Below the pieces are notes generated by a model that searched no databases, was not told where the DNA came from, and saw only the letters and a list, made by a program, of their open reading frames with translations. From Baffinella frigidus (Eukaryota; Cryptophyceae; Cryptomonadales; Baffinellaceae), in NCBI GenBank assembly GCA_026770585.1, contig MU646371.1, positions 337,253-348,540 of the forward strand: a DNA stretch of 11,288 nucleotides, written 5' to 3'. The first letter of the stretch is position 1. Every line of letters begins with the position of its first letter. This document shows, piece by piece, positions 1 through 5,826 of this stretch. Made by a program: the position numbers and the translations under genes.

Positions 1-99
<99 letters not shown>

Positions 100-110
100 C
101 ATATATATAT
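1..110. repeat. (AT)n microsatellite
   Basis: Uninterrupted AT dinucleotides run from base 1 to about 94, followed by a slightly degenerate tail (ATACATACATATATATAT). This is simple-sequence DNA with no coding content, and it may mark an assembly boundary. Confidence 0.97.
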
Positions 111-130
111 CACCTTACCGTATTGCCTAG

Positions 131-2951
131 CGTGGCACCCAACGGAAGGCCGGAGGTCCTCCGCCCGAGGATCCTGAGATCGTGGCGCGCCTCTTCCACC
201 GCTCGGACGACACCGAGGAGGTGCGAAAGAAAACCTTGAGTCCTTGAGGAACATTCAAGTTGCCGAGTTGGGCGGTGAAAATTATTGGACGCCCATTGTC
301 GAGCTCGTCTGCCGTTTCGAAACGATCTTTTCGAGCTCTTGTGGCTTGACATTTTGCACCTTTTCTTCGGCAGGAATTTCGCTTTCCCAGACGATGTTCC
401 CTTAACCCTTAACCCTGAACCCTGAACCTTCAACCCTGAACCCTGAACCCTAAACCCTAAACCCTAAACCCCACACCCTAAAACCCACACCCTCAACCCC
501 ACACCCTAAACCCTACACCCCTGTACCCTCAACCCTCAACCCTCAACCCTAAACCCTGAAACCTACACCCTAAACCCTACACCCGAAACCCGAAACCCGA
601 AACCCTAAACCCTAAACCCTAAACCCTGAACCCTAAACCCTAAACCCTCATCGCCTGCGTCTGACCAAATACATGACATAGCAGGCTATGCGGAAGCTTC
701 TTCTTCTTCTTTATTACCCTCACATGGTGTGCACCAAGGAGACCTCGAGAGAGCCCCCCCAGCCTTTCGAAAAGTGATCAACTTAATACTACTCTATTGC
801 GGAAGCGTCTGAAGCAGCACCAGGCCACCGGAGTTGGTCACGTGTCCCCCCGAAAAGCGGGTCGACACGTGACCAATCCTATGAAAATTACCACACACTG
901 CCTCACGTGTACAGCTCCCCCGGGTTTAAAAAGGGTGGTTGATCCGCCTCGTGTGGTCTCACACAAAACAGGATTGCCGCGTTCCCAACCAACCTCCCCT
1001 ACAGCCTAACCCCCCACCCCGAAACCCTCAACCCTACTCTCCCGCGGCAGGCCATGAGGAAGCGCCTGAAGATGTACCAGGCTAATGTCGACGCCGTCCG
1101 GGCTTACTACAAGTACGCCCCCCGACCCTCAACCCTACACCCTGCACCCTGCACCCTACACCCTACACCCTGCACCCTACACCCTACACCCTACACCCTA
1201 CACCCTACACCCTACGCCGTCCAGGCTTACTATAAGTAACCCCCCCTCACTCGAGGCTGCTGGAGGGACCTATTTAGATGTGGGGTTGTAAAAACTGGTA
1301 CCAGGATAGGGTATTCCAACCTCGCGTCTGTTCAAAAAAGCATAGAATGGCTCCAAAGGCGATGGGGAAGCGCCTGAAGATGTACCAGGCCAATGTGGAT
1401 GCCGTCCGGGCTTACTACAAGTACGCCCCCCATCCTCACTCGAGAGGGCCACTTCAAAGTGGATCATATCGAGGCTGGAGCTTTACTCATTTCCTTCGGA
1501 CAGCGCCTCGAATTCGAGGGGCTTTTCGAAGGAAACGGCTCCATGTCCAGCCTCGATCTGACCCACTTGGGCCCGTGGTCCGCAATTGAAGATGTACCAG
1601 GCCTACGTCGAAGCCGTCCGGGCTTGCTACAAGTTAATAGGGTAACAGCCTGAAAATGGGGTAGTTAGGCCTACGGCATTGCCTAGGACCTCCTACCGTA
1701 GGCCGAGACTTTTTGGTCCTAGGATCCCTCGGCCTACGGTAGGAGGTCCTAGGCAATGCCGTATGCCTAACTACCCCATTTTCAGGCCGTTAGCCTATGA
1801 AAGTACGTCCCCTATCCTTATGCTCCTAGAACGATCTGAGAATTCATCGCTCTCCGGTGAGGATCCACGCTCTCCAGTCGACGACGTCAAGGGCGTACTA
1901 CAAGTAAGCCTCCAAACCTTACACCCTACACCCCACACCCTACACCCTACACCCCACACCCTACACCCCACACCCTACACCCTACACCCTGCACCCTACA
2001 CCCTGCACCCTACACCCTACACCCTGCACCCTACACCCTGCACCCTACACCCTACACCCTACACCCCACACCCTGCACCCTACACCCTACACCCTACACC
2101 CTACACCCTACACGTAACCAAAATCCCTGGGAACTCCGCTGTGTGTGGGGGTGGGAGATGTTCCCCGCCGTGACGCGACAGCCGCTGAAGAGGTACTTAT
2201 CCGGGGAAACCTATTTTTCTTTAGTTTGATGGCAAGGAAAATTACTACACAAATGCTTTAATATTACTAATAAGAACGAATTGTGTAGTAATTTTCCTTG
2301 CCATCAAACTAAAGAAAAATAGGTTTCCCCGGATAAGTACAAGGTTGCCAGGCGCGTCATGAGCTTCTACCTGCTGTACACCGAGGTAGTCCCCAGGGGG
2401 GTGAAGAGCGTTACATCCACGCCATGTCTCTCGTTCGAACGATCGCGTTTCTCTCCTTCAAATAGCTCTCTTCTTCTCTCTCCTTCCGGGACACCACCCT
2501 GGAGTTCGACGGCGCAGTGGACACGATTAATGGGGTAATGGACTAAAAATGGGGTAGTTAGGCCTACGGGATTGCCTAGGACCTCCTACTGTAGGCCAAA
2601 ATCCTAGGAATGTTTGGTCATAGGAGCCCTACGGCCTACGGTAGGCAATTCCGTAAGCCCAACTACCCCATATTTAGTCCATTATCCTATGAAGATGGCT
2701 CTGGCTGACTCGAGCAGGGACGTGACCAAACGCCCCTATTGTACGCAAATTACTACACCCCACTTTTCCCCCCTTCACGTGCAAAGGACTTATAAAGTTA
2801 AAACTTTTAAAATAGTGGCTCTTGCAGTCTCGAGTGGACTGATGCCTCGTGTCTCTCCCCCAGGGAGATCACCCTGGAGTTCGACGGCGCAGTGGACAAG
2901 ATGGCTCTGGCTGACTCTCTCGCTGAGTTCGTCAAGACTTCCCCCGAGTAA
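131..2951 (+). CDS. Adenylate kinase, plastid type: 3' exons (partial gene)
   Basis: Adenylate kinase interconverts ATP + AMP and 2 ADP; the closest family I recognise is the chloroplast-type enzyme of plants and algae. The model joins exon a (131-220), exon b (1051-1112) and exon c (2864-2951, TAA 2949-2951). Exon a carries PPPEDPEIVARLFHRSDDTEE, the LID end with the R-x-DD-x-EE motif. Exon b continues AMRKRLKMYQANVDAVRAYY, matching the family's RLK-x-(Y/H)...V..Y helix. Exon c gives EITLEFDGAVDKMALADS and the C-terminus. Junctions are GAG|gtgcga...ggcag|GCC and AA|gtacgc...cccag|G, in frame throughout (about 79 residues plus stop). The N-terminal P-loop and NMP-binding half lie outside the window. 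The 5' edge of exon a is uncertain: a TAG at 128-130 may be part of the acceptor. Exon b has several copies, so expression of this locus is not assured. Confidence 0.78.
221..401 (+). other. Intron sequence after adenylate kinase exon a
   Basis: The stretch begins with the donor GTGCGA directly after the DDTEE codons. It is unique DNA with short palindromes (for example CGTTTCGAAACG). No protein or element is recognised in it. Confidence 0.5.
402..648. repeat. Interstitial degenerate telomere-like heptamers
   Basis: About 245 bp of degenerate CCCTAAA-type heptamers on the plus strand, with variants CCCTGAA, CCCTCAA, CCCTACA and CCCGAAA. The C-rich strand is on plus, opposite to the terminal array at 11171-11288, and the block lies inside the first visible adenylate kinase intron. 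It resembles a decayed internal telomere-type tract. Confidence 0.9.
649..796. other. Intronic unique sequence
   Basis: This contains a CTTCTTCTTCTT run near 700 and a small palindrome, CATAGCAGGCTATG. I see no gene or recognisable element. Confidence 0.4.
797..830 (+). pseudogene. Broken copy b0 of adenylate kinase exon b
   Basis: Reads LRKRLKQHQAT, clearly related to RKRLKMYQAN of the intact exon, and then homology stops at the start of a family C-like element (about 834). The LK-x-HQ form is closer to the plastid enzyme's usual LKTHHQ than the other copies are. It has no 3' half and no donor, so it is a fragment. Confidence 0.6.
834..956. mobile_element. Family C-like fold-back element, partial
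   Basis: The left side is a 13-bp hairpin, TTGGTCACGTGTC (834-846) with its complement at 864-876. This is followed by the family C core: CGTGACCAA, then ATTACCACACA at 887-897, then GGGTTTAAA. It ends with CCTCGTGTGG, the same end as the 6630-6808 element. The outer left arm seems to be missing. Confidence 0.45.
1051..1112 (+). CDS. Adenylate kinase exon b, intact copy b1
   Basis: A 62-bp exon between acceptor GCGGCAG and donor GTACGC, reading AMRKRLKMYQANVDAVRAYY plus AA, whose codon is completed by the G that opens exon c. It supplies the conserved arginine/RLK helix after the LID of adenylate kinase. It is 5 bases different from b3 (1359-1420); four of these are silent and one changes Arg to Gly. 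Its length is not a multiple of three, so using both b1 and b3 in one mRNA would break the frame. Confidence 0.7.
1124..1214. repeat. CCCTACA minisatellite M1
   Basis: Tandem 7-bp units CCCTACA with CCCTGCA variants (TGTAGGG/TGCAGGG on the other strand). The array starts about 12 bp after the donor of exon b1 and runs directly into broken exon copy b2. The unit has the same length as the telomeric TTTAGGG heptamer and differs from it by one base. Confidence 0.95.
1214..1235 (+). pseudogene. Broken copy b2 of adenylate kinase exon b (3' end only)
   Basis: The last 22 bases match the end of exon b (..CGCCGTCCAGGCTTACTA..) and are followed by donor-like GTAACC. The first two thirds are replaced by minisatellite M1, so it cannot act as a complete exon. 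Confidence 0.65.
1248..1308. mobile_element. Left arm of a family C element (solo)
   Basis: Matches the left end of the complete element at 6082-6314: CACTCGAGGCTG, then a spacer, then ATGTGGGGTTGT and GGTACCAG. No right arm follows, and exon copy b3 begins 50 bp downstream. Confidence 0.55.
1359..1420 (+). CDS. Adenylate kinase exon b, intact copy b3
   Basis: A 62-bp exon after acceptor CAAAG and before donor GTACGC, reading AMGKRLKMYQANVDAVRAYY. It is identical in length and phase to b1, with four silent differences and one replacement (Gly for the first Arg of the RKR motif). The acceptor lacks the pyrimidine tract seen at b1, so b1 is the more likely constitutive exon. It could be a mutually exclusive alternative or a recent decaying duplicate. 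Confidence 0.55.
1436..1590 (+). other. Open, protein-like stretch of unknown origin
   Basis: One plus-strand frame stays open through the interval between exon copies b3 and b4, with a sensible residue mixture (EGHFKVDHIEAGALLISFG, then LEFEGLFEGNG). I do not recognise it. It could be an exon of another gene carried in with the array, or chance. No clear splice sites bound it. Confidence 0.25.
1581..1632 (+). pseudogene. Broken copy b4 of adenylate kinase exon b
   Basis: From GAAGATGTACCAGGCC to GCTACAA this matches exon b, but the 5' part (RKR codons) is scrambled and one Tyr codon is TGC. Family A element A1 sits exactly at its donor: the duplicated AAGT includes the AA|GT exon/intron boundary, and the original GTACG continuation lies beyond the element at 1803. 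Confidence 0.7.
1631..1804. mobile_element. Family A fold-back element A1 with 4-bp TSD
   Basis: The element is 1635-1800 (166 bp), flanked by AAGT (1631-1634) and AAGT (1801-1804). The ends are TAATAGGGTAAC and GTTAGCCTATGA. Almost the whole element is an inverted repeat folding on a loop around ACTTTTTGGTCCTAGG. The uninterrupted host sequence CTACAAGTACG is present at 1106-1116 and 1414-1424. Confidence 0.93.
1877..1903 (+). pseudogene. Broken copy b5 of adenylate kinase exon b (3' end)
   Basis: GTCGACGACGTCAAGG through TACTACAA matches the last part of exon b with one extra base, then the best donor of the set, GTAAGC, at 1904. It is preceded by CTCTCCAG, which could serve as an acceptor. 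The frameshift means it would not give the enzyme sequence. Confidence 0.55.
1915..2114. repeat. CCCTACA minisatellite M2
   Basis: About 200 bp of tandem CCCTACA with CCCCACA and CCCTGCA variants, starting about 12 bp after the donor of exon copy b5. It has the same unit and orientation as M1. Confidence 0.96.
2182..2385 (+). pseudogene. Divergent exon-b-like copy b6, split by element J
   Basis: With the fold-back element 2196-2337 and one TA removed, the flanks join to read PLKRYKVARRVMSFYLLYTE, which resembles the RLK-x-Y...V..(F/Y)Y pattern of exon b. It is bounded by CGACAG and donor GTAGTC. It is far more diverged than the other copies, so its relationship is an inference from the LK-x-Y core and its position in the array. 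Confidence 0.4.
2194..2339. mobile_element. Family J fold-back element, 57-bp perfect arms, TA flanks
   Basis: The arms 2196-2252 and 2281-2337 are exact reverse complements (CTTATCCGGGG... / ...CCCCGGATAAG) around a 28-nt AT-rich loop, flanked by TA on each side. GTAC is also possible as the duplication because the site is palindromic. Perfect arms suggest a recent insertion. It interrupts exon copy b6. Confidence 0.9.
2489..2711 (+). pseudogene. Broken copy c1 of adenylate kinase exon c
   Basis: Reads DTTLEFDGAVD (2489-2523), is interrupted by element A2, and resumes with MALADS (2695-2711) before running into a family C element. Against exon c it has three amino-acid changes (E to D, I to T, K to T) in the first 12 codons and has lost the AG acceptor (CCAGGG has become CCGGG). 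It is a dead duplicate. Confidence 0.75.
2524..2696. mobile_element. Family A fold-back element A2 with 4-bp TSD
   Basis: The element is 2528-2692 (TAATGGGGTAAT ... ATTATCCTATGA), flanked by CGAT and AGAT (one mismatch). The interior is diverged from A1 and contains TGTTTGGTCATAGG. The intact exon c (2886-2902) gives the empty site, GTGGACAAGATGG. Confidence 0.88.
2708..2838. mobile_element. Family C-like element C2
   Basis: Bounded by CTCGAG words (ACTCGAGCAGGG and CAGTCTCGAGTGG). The core has CGTGACCAAA, CGCCCCTATT and ATTACTACAC (2749-2758), the same order as in the complete element at 6082-6314. It interrupts exon copy c1 after MALADS. Its terminal arms are imperfect. Confidence 0.55.
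2864..2951 (+). CDS. Adenylate kinase terminal exon c
   Basis: Starts after acceptor CTCTCCCCCAG and ends at TAA (2949-2951), 28 codons plus the split Lys codon shared with exon b. It contains LEFDGAVDK, corresponding to the family's C-terminal strand with a DG/GD turn, and the last helix ALADSLAEFVK. The phase (one base, then GAG) fits the AA left by exon b. The acceptor has a good pyrimidine tract, in contrast to broken copy c1. Confidence 0.75.
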
Positions 2952-3008
2952 TCCTCTGTTACTTAAGTCAACAGAGGGTCCACTTTTGCTTTGAGACGTT
3001 CCACTCTC

Positions 3009-3063
3009 GACGTTTGTCTCGGTGGGCCGCGCTCTTTCAGGGCGTGCCACCAAGACAAACGTC
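3009..3063. other. Strong stem-loop downstream of the adenylate kinase stop
   Basis: GACGTTTGTCTCGGTGG (3009-3025) pairs with CCACCAAGACAAACGTC (3047-3063), 16 of 17 positions, around a GC-rich loop. It begins 57 bp past TAA, so it would lie in the 3' UTR. It could be a 3'-end structure or a small fold-back element. Confidence 0.55.
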
Positions 3064-3164
3064 ATCCTCGCTTCAGGGCGAGTCTAGGATCTGGGGATAC
3101 AGTCCCGTGTAGGATGACCGGAATGACTTTCCCCCAGAAGTATCGCTGCTCCAATACCTCCGTT

Positions 3165-3338
3165 ACTCTAATAGGGTAACTGACCAAAAATGGGGTAGTT
3201 AGGACTACGGCATTGCCTAGGACCTCCTACCGTAGGCCGAGACTTTTTGGTCCTGGGATCCCTCGGCCTACGGTAGGAGTTCCTAGGCAATGCCGTATGC
3301 CTAACTACCCCATTTTCAGGCCGTTAGCCTATGAACTC
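3165..3338. mobile_element. Family A fold-back element A3 with 4-bp TSD
   Basis: The element is 3169-3334 (166 bp), flanked by ACTC on both sides. It is close to A1 in sequence. With the element removed, the host reads CTCCGTTACTC then a 19-nt loop then GAGTAACGGAG, a hairpin whose stem end was the insertion point. Confidence 0.93.
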
Positions 3339-3368
3339 TTGCGCGACGCCGCCCTCCGAGTAACGGAG

Positions 3369-3452
3369 CTCCACTAGCTTCAAAGGCTCCGTTGCTCTCC
3401 GCCTTCTGTCTGTGTCGTAGAGTTCTCTCTCCTCACGGGCCTCTCAAGGTCC
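3369..3452. other. Unassigned spacer
   Basis: CT-rich unique sequence between elements A3 and B1. No gene or repeat is recognised. Confidence 0.3.
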
Positions 3453-3556
3453 TATCCCTTAAGTGGCGGACGGGCGAATATTCACCCTCACTCGCCCTAG
3501 GCAGGTCCTAGGGCCCTACCGTAGGGCGTATGAGCCTACTCGCCACTTAAGGGATA
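3453..3556. mobile_element. Family B fold-back element B1 (TA flanks)
   Basis: The element is 3455-3554 (100 bp) with ends TCCCTTAAGTGGCG and CGCCACTTAAGGGA between TA dinucleotides. The interior carries CCTAGGCAGGTCCTAGG and CCCTACCGTAGGG. Confidence 0.88.
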
Positions 3557-3580
3557 AGTACACTATTATGCTGGGTGGCG

Positions 3581-3730
3581 CGGGTTTCGCCCTTAGATAA
3601 GGGCGACCCGTGCAACCAGGGTCTGCCCCCCCCATGGGGGGAAGACCCGTGTGTGTCAGTAAAGCACCACTACTCCATGCAATAGAGCACCACCATCCCG
3701 TGTGTGTCGGTCAAACACCACCACCCCGTG
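3581..3730. repeat. Hairpin and imperfect direct repeats
   Basis: A stem-loop at 3581-3610 (CGGGTTTCGCCCTTA / TAAGGGCGACCCG) is followed by imperfect repeats of CCCGTGTGTGTC and CACCACCA-type words up to 3730. No coding function is recognised. Confidence 0.5.
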
Positions 3731-3802
3731 TACAGGGGTACCTCGCTCATAAGAAACCGCCCCCCCTAGCTAGGACCTTACAGTACATGTAGGCCTATTG
3801 GC

Positions 3803-3883
3803 TATACGTCTCGAGGTAGTGAATTCACTGTAAAATCAGTGGATTTGTACCAGATTACGGCCTGGTCAAATGGCCCAGACGTA
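3803..3883. mobile_element. Short inserted piece between F1 and B2
   Basis: Bounded by ATACGTCT (3804-3811) and AGACGTAT (3877-3884), with TA at both edges. It appears to sit in the left TA of B2, which would make it the third level of nesting. The short terminal repeat makes the call tentative. Confidence 0.35.
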
Positions 3884-3985
3884 TCACTTAAGTGACCAGT
3901 ATGCTCATACGCCCTACCGTAGGGCCCTAGGACCTGCCTAGGGCTTCCACGGGCGATTATTCGCCCGTTAATCACTTAAGGGATA
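3882..3985. mobile_element. Family B fold-back element B2 (TA flanks)
   Basis: The element is 3884-3983, with ends TCACTTAAGTGA and AATCACTTAAGGGA. The interior is in the opposite orientation to B1 (CCCTACCGTAGGGCCCTAGG first). It is inserted inside F1. Confidence 0.85.
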
Positions 3986-4052
3986 GCCACTATGCCTAGG
4001 TGGTCCCAGGGTGGGGGCGCTTTCTGATGAGCTTTCTTATGGCCCCCCTGTA

Positions 4053-4262
4053 AATCACAACCATCCCGTCCACGCTGCTTGCCAGCGCTACCCACTCCAG
4101 GCCCTTGGGTAGGGTATTCCATGCTCGTTCTTGGAGCCGTTTCCTCGTTATTGGAGCCGTTTTACTGGTAAAAGATGACTTTTGAGAACCACATCCCCTG
4201 GAAAAATGACTTTTGAATACCCCCCCCTCCAGCCCTGCGTAGGTAGCCTCCGACAGTCGGTA
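4053..4262 (-). other. Unassigned segment with a protein-like minus-strand stretch
   Basis: A minus-strand frame is open across 3996-4289, and its part at about 4048-4120 reads NTLPKGLEWVALASSVDGMV. The W..xASSxDG pattern resembles a repeat seen in some beta-propeller proteins, but this rests on one motif. The rest contains short direct repeats (TTGGAGCCGTTT twice, ATGACTTTTGA twice). The ends of the frame lie in F-type repeat sequence, so the frame as a whole is not a gene. Confidence 0.2.
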
Positions 4263-4288
4263 CGGAGGTACCTCGTCCATAAGAAACA
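4261..4288. mobile_element. Left end of a family F element (F2), truncated
   Basis: TACGGAGGTACCTCG followed by CCATAAGAAAC matches the F left end with a few changes. No right end follows. Confidence 0.6.
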
Positions 4289-4447
4289 ACTATGATACGA
4301 AACATAGAGGGTTTGAGGTGTCTTTTGCTCAAATGTATTTTAAGGGCGGGTGGGAGTTTCCCCCGTTTTTCTTAGTAACTGAGCAACAAAGGGCGGGCTT
4401 TTCCCCCACGATCTTCTTTCTTCCAAAAAAATGGCCCACACATCGCT
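4289..4447. other. Unassigned spacer
   Basis: Unique sequence containing AAGGGCGGGTGGGAGTTTCC and a shorter, similar AAGGGCGGGC..TTTCCCCC about 50 bp later. No gene is recognised. Confidence 0.3.
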
Positions 4448-4569
4448 TACAGGGGTACCTCGCTCATAAGAACCCCCCCCCCCTTTAGGACCCTACAGTA
4501 GGCCTATGCCTCGGGCCCTATGGTGGTCCTAGGGGGGTGGTCGTTTCTTATGAGTGAGGTGCCCCTGTA
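4448..4569. mobile_element. Family F element F3 (TA flanks)
   Basis: The element is 4450-4567 (118 bp): CAGGGGTACCTCGCTCATAA on the left and the matching reverse complement, with two changes, on the right. The centre has CCTATGCCTCGGGCCCTATGG. Confidence 0.9.
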
Positions 4570-4740
4570 GCGAGGAGGGGGGGGCAGCAAGAGCAGTGAG
4601 AGCAGCGAGATCACTGAGAGCGGTCAGCGCAGTGAGGACGAGGGTTGATCTGAGAATGCGGGGGGTGGGGGTGGCGAGCGCGAGGGGGAAGGTGGGGGCA
4701 GCGAGGGCAGCGAAAGCGGCGACGCTGGGGATTCAGAAAC
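4570..4740. repeat. Purine-rich low-complexity tract
   Basis: G/A-rich sequence made of AGCGAG-, GGGGG- and GAGAGC-type words. One plus frame gives an acidic Ser/Glu/Gly-rich run (SEGSESGDAGDSETE) that stays open to about 4868. It may be low-complexity coding sequence, but no exon boundaries are evident. Confidence 0.5.
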
Positions 4741-4865
4741 GGAGTGGACGTTTTTCATGTTTTTCTTAAATCTTGAGAAACACCATGAGAAACAACAGGC
4801 GGGCGTACGAAACATTGTTTCATCTGTGGTTTACTTTACAACAACGCGCATTGTCTCTCGTAAAT

Positions 4866-4987
4866 TGTGAGAGCTACGGCCGGGAGAGCGCCCTTGCGTC
4901 AAGAGATTTGTTTCCCCTCTCTCTCTCTCTATCACTCACTCACTCGCCCAAAGTTACTCTCTCTCTTTCTCTCTCTCTCTCTCTCTA
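4866..4987. repeat. Copy 1 of a 104-bp direct repeat with CT microsatellite
   Basis: 4866-4969 matches 5301-5404 with about one difference. The unit starts TGTGAGAGCTACGGCCGGGA and ends in CTCTCT and TCACTCACTCAC runs. Here it continues into a longer CT tract to 4987. A third, partial relative (GGCCGGGAGAGCGCC) is at 5007-5021. Confidence 0.88.
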
Positions 4988-5094
4988 GTCCGAGTTACTC
5001 AGACTTGGCCGGGAGAGCGCCTTTGAAGGGATTCTCCACCCCGAGGCTCTCCCACCTGTATGTAGTGTTTAGGGCATCAGAGTGAGGTTTAGGG

Positions 5095-5214
5095 TACACG
5101 GGCACCTCGCTCATAAGAAACCGCCACCCCCGTAGGACCACCATAGGACCCTAGGCATAGGCCTACTGTAGGGCCTATGCGGAGGTGGTTTCTTATGAGC
5201 GAGGTACCCCTGTA
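5095..5214. mobile_element. Family F element F4 (TA flanks)
   Basis: The element is 5097-5212 (116 bp), CACGGGCACCTCGCTCATAA to GAGCGAGGTACCCCTG, with TA on both sides. It is inserted beside an ATCAGAG-containing repeat. Confidence 0.9.
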
Positions 5215-5272
5215 TCAGAGTTTTTGGGTCTGGGGTATCAGAGTTTTTGGATGTAGGGTATCAGAGTACAGG
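5213..5272. repeat. Short tandem repeat, about 24-bp unit
   Basis: TATCAGAGTTTTTGG recurs twice and TATCAGAG a third time. A related GCATCAGAG lies on the far side of F4 at about 5074. Confidence 0.7.
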
Positions 5273-5300
5273 GGTTACTTGAAATGAAGGACACGCACCG

Positions 5301-5404
5301 TGTGAGAGCTACGGCCGGGAGAGCGCCCTTGCGTCAAGAGATTTGTTTCCCCTCTCTCTCTCTCTATCACTCACTCACTCGCCAAAAGTTACTCTCTCTC
5401 TTTC
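5301..5404. repeat. Copy 2 of the 104-bp direct repeat
   Basis: Nearly identical to 4866-4969 (offset 435 bp). Near-identity of simple-sequence DNA implies a recent local duplication. Confidence 0.88.
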
Positions 5405-5432
5405 CCTTGAAGTGGTTCTTTGCGCGTAGGAC

Positions 5433-5553
5433 TACAGGGGTACCTCGATTACAAGAAAACGCCTCCCCGTAGGACCCTACAGTAGGCCTATGCCTAGGGC
5501 CCTATGGTCGTCCTAGGGGGGTGACGTTTTCTTGTAATCGAGGTACCCCTGTA
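5433..5553. mobile_element. Family F element F5 (TA flanks), variant arms
   Basis: The element is 5435-5551 (117 bp). Both arms carry the same variant: GATTACAAGAAAACG on the left and CGTTTTCTTGTAATC on the right, where other copies have GCTCATAAGAAACCG. The arms remain matched to each other despite diverging from the family. Confidence 0.92.
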
Positions 5554-5605
5554 GCCCTACTGTAGGAAACTAAGGCGGCGCGTGCCCTGAGTTTCGAGTA
5601 ACCCC

Positions 5606-5710
5606 TATCCCTTAAGTGCCCAGCCGGTCAAAATTGACCCGCAAGAGGTCCTAGGCAGGTCCTAGGGCCCTACCGTAGGGCGTATGATCCTACTGGCCGC
5701 TTATGGGATA
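5606..5710. mobile_element. Family B fold-back element B3 (TA flanks)
   Basis: The element is 5608-5708: TCCCTTAAGTG on the left and CGCTTATGGGA on the right, with the CCTAGGCAGGTCCTAGG core as in B1. The right end has several substitutions. Confidence 0.82.
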
Positions 5711-5734
5711 CCTCTGTGTATCGCGTAACGAGCC

Positions 5735-5826
5735 GTGGGGGTCTCGGTTCGAAGACCCACACGCGGGCTGCATCCCTTCCTTCTCAGAACCGAGACCCCC
5801 ACGCGGGCTGCATCCCTTCCTTCTCA
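5735..5826. repeat. 16-bp inverted repeat and 40-bp tandem duplication
   Basis: GTGGGGGTCTCGGTTC (5735-5750) is complementary to 5787-5802. The segment ACGCGGGCTGCATCCCTTCC... (5761-5786) is repeated at 5801-5826. Element A4 follows immediately. Confidence 0.85.

Larger units (their letters stand above)
3731..4052. mobile_element. Family F element F1, split by nested insertions
   Basis: The left part 3733-3802 begins CAGGGGTACCTCGCTCATAA. The right part, about 3986-4050, ends TTCTTATGGCCCCCCTG. Both outer edges are TA. Between them lie B2 and a further 79-bp piece. The right half is more degenerate than in other F copies. Confidence 0.65.

Noticed and set aside
117-160. Remnant of a family A element (CCGTATTGCCTAG, GGAGGTCCTCC)
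   Set aside because: Only short words match, and they are not in the right spacing; part of the segment is better explained as adenylate kinase exon a.
110-433. 107-codon minus-strand open frame
   Set aside because: It starts in telomere-like heptamers and lies antisense to the recognised adenylate kinase exon a, so it is a shadow frame.
1679-2173. 164-codon plus-strand open frame
   Set aside because: It runs through the A1 inverted repeat and the CCCTACA minisatellite; the LHPTPYT repeat residues are only the translated heptamers.
4773-5472. Several Ser/Leu-rich open frames
   Set aside because: They are translations of CT microsatellite and the 104-bp direct repeat.
5735-5802. tRNA-like GGTTCGAA word with a long stem
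   Set aside because: The stem and loop sizes do not fit a T arm, and no D or anticodon arm follows; it is better described as an inverted repeat.
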